Source: Euonymus europaeus (Eukaryota; Streptophyta; Magnoliopsida; Celastrales; Celastraceae). Taken from it: a stretch of 64,000 nucleotides of DNA. The position numbers and the translations under genes were made by a program. Shown piece by piece: positions 33,700-43,247 of this stretch (positions are counted from its first letter, which is position 1; each line of letters starts with the position of its first letter). The notes under the pieces are model-generated. The model worked only from the letters and a program-made list of their open reading frames with translations. It did not search any database and was not told the origin of the DNA. The stretch spans positions 9,377,001 through 9,441,000 of the forward strand of contig OY756972.1 in assembly GCA_963580455.1 (NCBI GenBank), read 5' to 3'.

Positions 33700-33763
33700 C
33701 CTGTTAGAATTTTGTTCTTGTTGAGAATATACCTGTTAGAATTGTGTTCTTGTTGAGTCTATT
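33700..33763 (-). repeat. 32-bp tandem duplication spanning an exon end and splice donor
   Basis: CCTGTTAGAATT recurs at 33700 and 33732, 32 bp apart, with one base different. On the minus strand it doubles the end of RPA exon 2 with its donor (CAG|GTATATT). Only the first donor (33733) keeps frame; use of the second would add a TAA stop. Confidence 0.85.
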
Positions 33764-34121
33764 CTGAATGTCTTGTGGTTGCTGGAAATAAAACTTGTGC
33801 TTCTCAATTGAGAGTGTCGAGACATCTCTTTGTTTTTCTAAACGTGTTGAAGGTATGAAAGCAATAGTAAACTCTCCATCAACTATTTTGTATTCAGCCT
33901 TGCTATTCACCACTTTGAAAATAGATATTTTGTAAATAATGCCTTCTTGCAGCTTGGGTCGGAATTGATTTGCAAGGCGCTTATGACCTGTGGCATGCAT
34001 AGTAGTGCCCTATGGTATGGAATATTTAAAAGATAAATAAAAGGCATGACAACATAAACAAAAGTATTGAACTTTTATTTGTAACATTTCGATACTTACC
34101 ATTTTGTCAAGCAGTAACATA

Positions 34122-34126
34122 TCTAT
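34122..34126. repeat. Target-site duplication, left copy
   Basis: TCTAT directly left of the inserted LTR; identical to 36558-36562. Removing one copy and the insert restores the exon 1 reading frame. Confidence 0.85.
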
Positions 34127-36557
34127 TGTAAAGTCCGTGATTTAAGGACATTAGTCATCATAAAAGAATTAAAGTAGCCGAAAGTAAGAAGAATATTTTA
34201 ATTCATCATTGACCAAGTCCTATTAAAAAAATTAATAAATCACTCGTATGGGCATTATATATGTATACATTTCGATGGAAGAGAATCACTTCTTGGTCGA
34301 CTTCCATTTACAAACCACCTTTGTTTTACCAGCGCCGCCGAGAACCTCACCAGAACTCTAACGAGGACGAAACAGAGGTAAGTCTCACCATATCACGGTT
34401 AGCATTCTGTTTCGGGTAGGTTTCAAAAAAAAATAGTAATTAATGTTCGGTGCAGTTATAGATCGAGCTATGACGAGGTGTTCTCCGGGATCGGTTAGAT
34501 CGGAGGAACGGTTGTAAGCAGAAAAACATAGTAGGTAACGTTTCTCTCTCTACTTTCTCTCTAGTCGGCCAACCATGGCGATAGCCGTAAAAATATATGT
34601 GTGTTGAACATGAAATATATGTGTGCCAAACATGATATCAGTGGCTGAACCTTAGAATATGTGATGGAAAGTCTGCAGCTCATGAACCGTTGGGGAAGAA
34701 GAAGCAAAAGTTGTTTAGTTTCTTATCTTATGGGACCGAATATATATATATATCTATATATATATATATATGGGCTAAGATTCAATCAAAGGATGGTGAA
34801 CTTGTGAGTAGAGTCTGACTTGTGTTGTCACCACTGTGGGTTGCCGGACTTCGACAATTAAATCTCTAGACGGAGGTGGCGCTGTCACCATAGATGTGAG
34901 ATTGCAAGTTCCACAAAGTCATGTGTAGACTCAAGGAAGAAGAAGTAGAATGCACGTGCTAGAGAAATGAGTGGTTGAACTTACTTTTATATAAAAAATT
35001 TCCTATATGGCGTGAACTTTATAATAAAATAAAATAAAAAAAACTCCACCACTTGTAGTCTTTGGGCCATCGTGGCCAACAGCAAAAGGGTAGGCTTAAT
35101 TTCATTATAAATTTACTTTGACTAGTTTTAAGTTGACCAAATTCTTTGACCCTCATTTTAAGTGTGACCAGTGCATTTTAGTAATTTTCACTAGCATCAA
35201 ACTTATTAAATGTGTGATTAATCAATATTATACTGGTATTTTGTGTAGGCGATTGAGGTTATTTTGTGGACACTCTAGGTGCTTGCTTTGTGTTTATTTA
35301 CTTTCGAGGTAGGGGTTCTTTCCTTGACTCTTAGTACCGTTTTCGTGCTATTTCCGTTTGCTCGTTTTTCCTTATTACCTTGTAGATTAAATTCATTCTT
35401 TTTGTTACTTTATCATTAACTTATACTCGTTGAAATATTTGGCATCCTATTTATTCATTATCGCTCGTCATATAGCTTAGGCATCAATGACTTTTGGGGA
35501 AAAATATTGACTTGTTTCAAAAATGTTTCAAATTATTAAATTCAATTATATTTTTCCACCTATCGAATAATCTCCATCTAAAATTCTTCATCTCGTTTTA
35601 AATCACAATTTTAGAAGAATTATTTAAATCCAAATAATGGTTTTCTTACTATTTTTTTTAAAGACTTGTGCATTTTATTTTAAATAAGGTGATACTATAT
35701 TTTGCTAGTAGTTTTGGGTATGAAATAATGCATGGGGATTTTTATACTACTCATGCATCATTTTGTTTGTGTTTGTGGAGATTTTCGATTGGAGTTGTTG
35801 CTCGATCGTGACTGTTGTTGGGTAGTTGTTGGTTGGTCTTTGTTTTAGCCAGTTGTTGTTGGTTGGCTTTGTAGCGGTGGTTGTGCTCGCGACACCTCAC
35901 CACGAGACGTGATCACTGTCTGGGATTTATTCCCCTTTGTTGTATCGGCTCTTTAGTGCAGATCATTCCTGATCTTTTGTTCCACCTGCGGAATGATACG
36001 GGGTGAGGATTGACCTTTGTGGGTCTCGTTGATAGTTGGCGTATGTACGGCATTTATACTATATGTATTACTGATCCATGAATTTATCATTTGCATGATC
36101 ATATTCCATTACGCCTTATTCTTTTGATATTTCATTTCCTTTCATTATCGTATTCGTTGTTTCCTCCACTCGGATATCTATCTAATATGTATCTGAGTTT
36201 CTGACGGGTGTTTCACCCTACTGGGCTTTATAGCTCACCCTTTTCTTCTCAAACATTTTTTTTCAGGTGGGTATGTTATTGACGGCCAGGATCCTGCTGT
36301 GTGAGCGAGAGACCCATGGATATATGACTGTGGTTGGGTTTTATCTAGTTAGAGTTTTCTGTAGTATTTCCGCACGTACTCTACTGTAGTGTTTGTTTCC
36401 GCACAATTCCAATTTGGTTTGACTATTTCTAAACATCCTTTTGACTTTGCGTATCGACGTTAAATAATTAATATATTAAGTAAAGAACTTTGTGTGATTA
36501 ACGTAGTTGTGGGTAGTTTAGTTATATCCGCAGACCTCTTTGGGACGGGGCGTTACA
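34127..36557 (+). mobile_element. Probable solo LTR of a chromovirus-type element in RPA exon 1
   Basis: 2,431 bp, TGTAAAGTCC...GGGGCGTTACA, flanked by the perfect 5-bp duplication TCTAT. No gag or pol is present. Plus orientation is suggested by the segment CTACTGGGCTTTATAGCTCACC followed by a pyrimidine tract and TCAGGTGGG (36221-36275), shared with the E2, E5 and E6 LTRs, and by the GGACGGGGCG end. It has a (TA)n tract at about 34738-34772. The size equals other chromovirus LTRs here, so LTR-LTR recombination is the simplest origin. Small open frames inside (for example 35118-35312) have no known product. Confidence 0.75.
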
Positions 36558-37214
36558 TCTATGCTCATCAGCTCATTGTCATTCTTGATGTTAACAGAGT
36601 ACCACATCCGAGAGACTCTTGCAATTATATGCCAATTGATATTATCAGGTCGTACATCAGCTAAGGCTACCTCCATATCTTATGCTTGGTGGGATACTGA
36701 GATTGATAGGCGCTAGTGTGGTATATTTATATCATTGATAATCATTTCAATTCAGTTTTTTACTGTAGAACATGGGTGAAGCAATATCGTTGTACTTATG
36801 AAGCTTCCCAAGAGTCATGGCTGTTAGAATCCTTAAAGTCATTTGTAAAATGTATTCATTTTGTTCAATGTATAAGCTGGTTTAGTGGGAATGGTGTTAA
36901 ACCATTTTATTGCTCATTAAATCAGATGCTTTATTCTGTTTGTATACGTTTGTTTTTAATCATAATATTCATTGAGGGATGTCTTCCCACGACGCACGAC
37001 TGCTGAAGCCAATTTAATGGGTTTTTAAACCAAATTCAGTAATTGTTTTTCCGGGCACTGGTATAGTGACATGGCAACAACCTAATTACAATTAGAATGC
37101 ATGTTTTAAAAAATCAATAAAATCAATTTAATAATAATTATAAATCATATCCAGGTGTTGTTTTTACAGGTGCTGACATGGCAACATGAGATGATTTTTT
37201 AACACTCTCTCTCC
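34987..37214. repeat. 2,228-bp tandem duplication, copy 1
   Basis: Starts TTATATAAAAAATTTCC inside the solo LTR, covers the LTR remainder, RPA exon 1 and its 5' flank, and ends CACTCTCTCTCC. It matches 37215-39442 at a fixed offset of 2,228; I saw no difference in the parts compared and all open frames are identical. Confidence 0.9.
36677..37214 (-). other. 5' flank of RPA exon 1 (copy 1)
   Basis: About 540 bp without a supported gene. Read on the minus strand it holds two copies of TTGCCATGTCA (from plus-strand TGACATGGCAA near 37065 and 37178), possible bZIP-like promoter elements, and AT-rich sequence. The 96-codon plus-strand frame at 36716-37006 resembles nothing I know. Confidence 0.4.
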
Positions 37215-39442
37215 TTATATAAAAAATTTCCTATATGGCGTGAACTTTATAATAAAATAAAATAAAAAAAACTCCACCACTTGTAGTCTTTGGGCCATCG
37301 TGGCCAACAGCAAAAGGGTAGGCTTAATTTCATTATAAATTTACTTTGACTAGTTTTAAGTTGACCAAATTCTTTGACCCTCATTTTAAGTGTGACCAGT
37401 GCATTTTAGTAATTTTCACTAGCATCAAACTTATTAAATGTGTGATTAATCAATATTATACTGGTATTTTGTGTAGGCGATTGAGGTTATTTTGTGGACA
37501 CTCTAGGTGCTTGCTTTGTGTTTATTTACTTTCGAGGTAGGGGTTCTTTCCTTGACTCTTAGTACCGTTTTCGTGCTATTTCCGTTTGCTCGTTTTTCCT
37601 TATTACCTTGTAGATTAAATTCATTCTTTTTGTTACTTTATCATTAACTTATACTCGTTGAAATATTTGGCATCCTATTTATTCATTATCGCTCGTCATA
37701 TAGCTTAGGCATCAATGACTTTTGGGGAAAAATATTGACTTGTTTCAAAAATGTTTCAAATTATTAAATTCAATTATATTTTTCCACCTATCGAATAATC
37801 TCCATCTAAAATTCTTCATCTCGTTTTAAATCACAATTTTAGAAGAATTATTTAAATCCAAATAATGGTTTTCTTACTATTTTTTTTAAAGACTTGTGCA
37901 TTTTATTTTAAATAAGGTGATACTATATTTTGCTAGTAGTTTTGGGTATGAAATAATGCATGGGGATTTTTATACTACTCATGCATCATTTTGTTTGTGT
38001 TTGTGGAGATTTTCGATTGGAGTTGTTGCTCGATCGTGACTGTTGTTGGGTAGTTGTTGGTTGGTCTTTGTTTTAGCCAGTTGTTGTTGGTTGGCTTTGT
38101 AGCGGTGGTTGTGCTCGCGACACCTCACCACGAGACGTGATCACTGTCTGGGATTTATTCCCCTTTGTTGTATCGGCTCTTTAGTGCAGATCATTCCTGA
38201 TCTTTTGTTCCACCTGCGGAATGATACGGGGTGAGGATTGACCTTTGTGGGTCTCGTTGATAGTTGGCGTATGTACGGCATTTATACTATATGTATTACT
38301 GATCCATGAATTTATCATTTGCATGATCATATTCCATTACGCCTTATTCTTTTGATATTTCATTTCCTTTCATTATCGTATTCGTTGTTTCCTCCACTCG
38401 GATATCTATCTAATATGTATCTGAGTTTCTGACGGGTGTTTCACCCTACTGGGCTTTATAGCTCACCCTTTTCTTCTCAAACATTTTTTTTCAGGTGGGT
38501 ATGTTATTGACGGCCAGGATCCTGCTGTGTGAGCGAGAGACCCATGGATATATGACTGTGGTTGGGTTTTATCTAGTTAGAGTTTTCTGTAGTATTTCCG
38601 CACGTACTCTACTGTAGTGTTTGTTTCCGCACAATTCCAATTTGGTTTGACTATTTCTAAACATCCTTTTGACTTTGCGTATCGACGTTAAATAATTAAT
38701 ATATTAAGTAAAGAACTTTGTGTGATTAACGTAGTTGTGGGTAGTTTAGTTATATCCGCAGACCTCTTTGGGACGGGGCGTTACATCTATGCTCATCAGC
38801 TCATTGTCATTCTTGATGTTAACAGAGTACCACATCCGAGAGACTCTTGCAATTATATGCCAATTGATATTATCAGGTCGTACATCAGCTAAGGCTACCT
38901 CCATATCTTATGCTTGGTGGGATACTGAGATTGATAGGCGCTAGTGTGGTATATTTATATCATTGATAATCATTTCAATTCAGTTTTTTACTGTAGAACA
39001 TGGGTGAAGCAATATCGTTGTACTTATGAAGCTTCCCAAGAGTCATGGCTGTTAGAATCCTTAAAGTCATTTGTAAAATGTATTCATTTTGTTCAATGTA
39101 TAAGCTGGTTTAGTGGGAATGGTGTTAAACCATTTTATTGCTCATTAAATCAGATGCTTTATTCTGTTTGTATACGTTTGTTTTTAATCATAATATTCAT
39201 TGAGGGATGTCTTCCCACGACGCACGACTGCTGAAGCCAATTTAATGGGTTTTTAAACCAAATTCAGTAATTGTTTTTCCGGGCACTGGTATAGTGACAT
39301 GGCAACAACCTAATTACAATTAGAATGCATGTTTTAAAAAATCAATAAAATCAATTTAATAATAATTATAAATCATATCCAGGTGTTGTTTTTACAGGTG
39401 CTGACATGGCAACATGAGATGATTTTTTAACACTCTCTCTCC
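37215..39442. repeat. 2,228-bp tandem duplication, copy 2
   Basis: Second copy, directly adjacent. It holds a left-truncated LTR (37215-38785), a second RPA exon 1 (38786-38904) and a second 5' flank (38905-39442). The join at 37214/37215 puts gene flank next to LTR interior, so the duplication came after the LTR insertion. Confidence 0.9.
38786..38904 (-). pseudogene. Second copy of RPA-like exon 1
   Basis: Same sequence as 36558-36676: ATG at 38904, product beginning M-E-V-A-L-A-D-V-R-P, ending in the target duplication, then running into the duplicated LTR. It lies farther from the gene body, so with copy 1 between, it cannot make RPA protein. Being nearest to the unduplicated upstream DNA, it may keep the original promoter, whereas copy 1 has LTR sequence beyond its 538-bp flank. 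Confidence 0.8.
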
Positions 39443-41080
39443 TTCCGCTTTTCTATAAGTTATAGATATACACATTTATCAATATATCCTTAACTACAAA
39501 GTACAATCATAAAATAATAATATACTTGTGATAGAGCATTTCCACCCAAACATTTTTGAAGTTTACGTTACGAGTATATATGCACACATATACCAATTAA
39601 CATCACGTTGTGTAGGCTTATATTGTTTTCCTTTCATCTTTAATTTCTCCACCACTGAAATATCAACCATATCTTCTAGACTATCAAATCTGTAAAATTT
39701 AAACCCATTATATTTAAGGTTGCTTCCAGCGTTAATCCACATAGGTTATAATTTAAACGATATTCGTTCTTTCAGTCCTCCAATTTCATTAAGCCTAACA
39801 AAGTTATAAGTTCATATCTATATAATCTAACAATTGGCTTTACTCTATTCCATTTCATACGTTTTGCTCATTCGGCATTTATTCCCCCTATACAATTAAA
39901 TATCACTCATATACTCCATAATCGATTATCATATTTCTCACTAAAACTCTTCACATATCCTTTTTGTAACGGCAACTCATTTACCAATTACATTTGAAGC
40001 ACTCAGTTGTTATACCAATCTAGAAGTTCAAGATTTAAACATACCAAACACAAATGGAACTACCAAATAGAGATTTACAACTAAATCTTTAACTTAATCA
40101 TTAGAATAGCACTCCCAAGTTGAACAAAGAACTATCATTCAATTTTATTAATCACAATTCGTACATGAATATAACTGTATGTATAACCGAGCACTTACTA
40201 TCATCTTCTTCAAGTTCATAATATTTATAAGTATTAGCTAATCCACAGTTTATGTAATTCCTGTCTTGTTTGGTCACTATTGTGCTCTCTATTAAGTACA
40301 ATTATTTATCATTGACTAATTTAATTACCATAAACATGTATATACATTTATATATTTTAGGTACGTATTTATTTTATCTGAATAATTTCGCATACCTATC
40401 TAATCAAGCTTTCCAATATAGATATACACAACTAATTCATCTATTAATTAATTAATTAACACCCACAATATTGACTCATATATAGTGCCCAAAATAGATA
40501 AATTTCTCCATTTAAACGTTTTATACTTATTGTAACATTATCGATATATCTTGGTGTTATTATGTAATTTTACTAAATTCTCATTTATCTTAAATTCTTT
40601 TGTAGTGTCATTTAATTTATCTATGTTTTGAGAAATTTAATATTCAATAATATGGATCAGTGTGAACTTATCCTTATCATAACTCATTTGATTTTGGTCT
40701 CTCGTTCAAACTAATGGTTACTACCTTGATCAATTACAAATATATTTTCTTTATTACATGTTTATGATAAATTCCTCCACTTTAAATACTCTAAGTGAAT
40801 CGGATCTAAGCACATCTCAGCACAGTCGGTGAATCTTCTATTCATCTGAGATTAAGTGCTCCTGTACTGCGTTTTCTATGTTAATCACAATTTATTATAT
40901 AATTGTGCATGCTATTCTCTTATATCAGGCTTTCCCTGCTCTGGTTTGTTTCTATTACTTGTTTGTTCTGTTGCTCCTCTTTGTTGCTTCTGTTATGTGC
41001 ATATTGGTATTGAAGCCAAACCCCCGGAGAGGTTAAGTAAGGTAGAATTCCTGGTTAGCTTGAGCTGTTTAGGCCATTAA
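39443..41080. other. AT-rich noncoding stretch before E5
   Basis: No gene I can support; many short A/T runs and no long open frame. The left part is probably the distal 5' flank of the RPA-like gene. The right part (about 40800-41080) has higher complexity and may be the noncoding region of the pararetrovirus, because a primer-site-like sequence lies at 41005-41017 and E5 separates it from the viral leader at 50189. The boundary between the two is not visible to me. Confidence 0.4.
41005..41017 (+). promoter_or_regulatory. Possible decayed pararetrovirus primer-binding site
   Basis: TGGTATTGAAGCC agrees with the methionine-tRNA primer site TGGTATCAGAGCC at 10 of 13 positions. If real, it marks the start of the viral leader, which would then continue after E5 at 50189. 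Confidence 0.3.
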
Positions 41081-43212
41081 TGTAACGCCCCGACCCGGGA
41101 GACGCTACTGTTTAAACCTAATTCAATATCTATAAGATATTAAATCTCCATATTATCACAAAAGATTAAATCTTAATTTCTCCAACTAAATCCGTAAATT
41201 TCTACCGAAATTTCCGCAGCATCTCCCCGTATATCGGAGAATGCCCACCTGAAATACGCAGCACATATTCAGCAATATATAAGGCCTCCGGCCATCACAT
41301 CACAAGCAATCACAATCCTATGCAGGGCCTCAGGCCATCTACAGCATGCATCCGCAATACATAATAAATCACAATCATCATACATGTATCAACATGCAAT
41401 ATCACAATAAGATTCATTCCCAGGTACAAGAGTCCTATCACAAGGCACCCTCCTACCCGTACCATCCACACACCGTCAAGGTGTTCATAAACGTAGTCAC
41501 ATACATAATTCTCAATTCGTGCATAAAATATCAAACATAATAAAGAAAATTAATTCCTTATTCTAACCCATCCTAGTGTCTCCAGGTGGCACCATGTCAT
41601 CCCACCTCCTACAGATCCGCAGTGCCGGTATCCGTACCAATCTCGCCTGTGTGGAAAGGAAATACAGAAAAGGGTGAGCGATGGCTCATTAGGGGTAATG
41701 AGGATAACAAAATATAATAGCTGAATAAAAAGATTAAGTCCATGCAGCAACATGCCAAGACTATGAATCACCATAACAAATACTCATCAAACCGTGGTCT
41801 CGTTTCCTACCGTGAGTCCCAATGGGACAACGCCTCGGCATCCATCCCCACACATCGATATCGGTGAACACTGCCACCATACGACTCAATAAGAAAATCA
41901 TGACCATTTCAAGACACCAGTCTTGTCCATACTGACTCGGGTTCTCTGAACCGATTCCTCGGAATCTCAGTATGTTGCCTCATATAGGAGTCATTCGGTT
42001 GCAACCAAGCCGAGGTTCCACAACTCTCCTCCCATATGACGTTCACACAACCTACGGAAGTCACGAAACCATATTCGCACTTCCATGTGGCTCTAATGCA
42101 ACAATGTTATGCCATGAATTTAATATAGCAATAAACAAATCCTAGTTATATATTTAACTAGCCATGATGCATGAATAAGAACCAAACATGCTTGATATAA
42201 CATCAAGCAATCAACCGGGAATGCAAACTAATATTTAGGAAAATTCGAGAATAACCCTAGGTTCGTTCTTCCCTAGGGAGCAAATAGGGAAAAACACAAA
42301 CATGAATAACAATGAAGATTAAAAACGCATTTTTAGATAACAAGAAATAATCGGAAGATTGGGCTAGAATCCCCTACCTCGAATCCACGTAATTTCACCA
42401 AAAATCGGAAATTTCCAATTTCTAGGGTTTGAACCCCCAACCTAATATATGGCAAATTCACAACCCATTTCACAATTTATATCTCTCTAATAACATATAC
42501 CAATGTAAATTAAACCATAATTTCAAGAATCCTACCTTTCTCTCTCTAGGATTTCCACCCAAAGCTCTCTAGCTTGAAAATCTTCCAATCAACTCAAATC
42601 TAACAAATACATACACAATTAAGTATAAATCTACCTATTTAAACCTCATTATCTCAAATAATCCATATTCAAGCTCTAATCTACAAAACCCATAAAACCT
42701 AACTAGGAAAATCTATAGAAAACCTTACCTTAACTTTGAAATCTTTGACAAATTATTGTTGAATCTTGTTAAGCACCTCAATCTTGCCCCAAAACTCACT
42801 CTTTTCTTCTCCCCCTTTCTTCCTCTTTCTTTCTTCTTTCTTTCTCTTCTCTCTCGGCTTCACTCTGTCGCTTCTTGTTTTTTTTTGTTTGTAGCCAGCG
42901 ACATTTCATTTCATTTTTTTTCTTCTAAATTGGGACTTGGCCACAAATTGGCCAACTCACGTGGCCAATTTGTGGCCCATAATTGCCCACTTTCGGTGGG
43001 CAATTACATGCCCACCGAAAGTGGACATTTGTTTTGTTTTTTTTTTTTTTTTTTTAAATTAATTAATAAATTTACTTATTTAATTTTATTAATTACAAAT
43101 CCATTTGTAGTCTAGTTTAACTCAATACTTGGTATTCTCTCAAACTCGAAATAACAATAATAATTGCTATTATTATTTTTCTTCTTGAATATTTTCGGGT
43201 CGGGGTATTACA
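41081..43212 (-). repeat. E5 3' LTR
   Basis: On the plus strand TGTAACGCCCCGACCC...TCGGGGTATTACA, 2,132 bp. It contains a C/T-rich tract (about 42795-42860), two perfect 16-bp hairpins (42939-43024) and the TGAGC-CATC-GCTCA hairpin with pyrimidine tract (minus strand, about 41688-41650). Confidence 0.85.
42939..43024 (-). repeat. Pair of perfect 16-bp hairpins in the E5 LTR
   Basis: Stem 1: 42939-42954 with 42962-42977 (GGCCACAAATTGGCCA and its complement, 7-nt loop). Stem 2: 42987-43002 with 43009-43024 (CCACTTTCGGTGGGCA and its complement, 6-nt loop). ATTGCCCAC/GTGGGCAAT inside stem 2 can form a competing hairpin. In the other LTR stem 2 is perfect (49971-50008) and stem 1 has changes. Confidence 0.9.
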
Positions 43213-43230
43213 TCCTTTCCCCCTTAAAGA
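43213..43230 (-). promoter_or_regulatory. E5 polypurine tract
   Basis: Minus strand TTTAAGGGGGAAAGGA directly precedes the TGTAATACC LTR start. Confidence 0.8.
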
Positions 43231-43247
43231 AATTTCGTCCTCGAAAT

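Larger units (their letters stand above)
31851..36676 (-). pseudogene. RPA1-like gene (RPA large DNA-binding subunit family), exon 1 split by an LTR
   Basis: Replication protein A large subunit binds single-stranded DNA in the nucleus. I infer nine exons from GT...AG sites: 36676-36558 continuing at 34121-34100, 34009-33733, 33615-33519, 33366-33241, 33162-33081, 32993-32697, 32611-32287, 32185-32114 and 32033-31851. Exon 1 starts M-E-V-A-L-A-D-V with R-V-S-R-M-W; exon 2 matches the DUF223 OB fold; exon 5 carries S-S-T-G-A-T-K-V-Y-L-N; exon 6 holds four zinc-binding Cys (C-E-A-C, C-N-W-C); exon 7 is the C-terminal OB fold. Splicing keeps frame everywhere except exon 3 to 4, one base out. Exon 1 is broken by a 2.4-kb insertion, so I call it a pseudogene. 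Such RPA-like genes are many in plants, some carried by Helitrons; I see no helicase here. Confidence 0.75.

Noticed and set aside
31851..36676. RPA-like gene as part of a Helitron
   Set aside because: Plant Helitrons may carry RPA genes, but I found no Rep/helicase coding and could not identify the TC...CTRR ends with a hairpin.
36716..37006. 96-codon plus-strand frame present in two identical copies (also 38944-39234)
   Set aside because: The identity comes from the tandem duplication, not from selection. It lies antisense to the RPA 5' region and has no recognisable domain.
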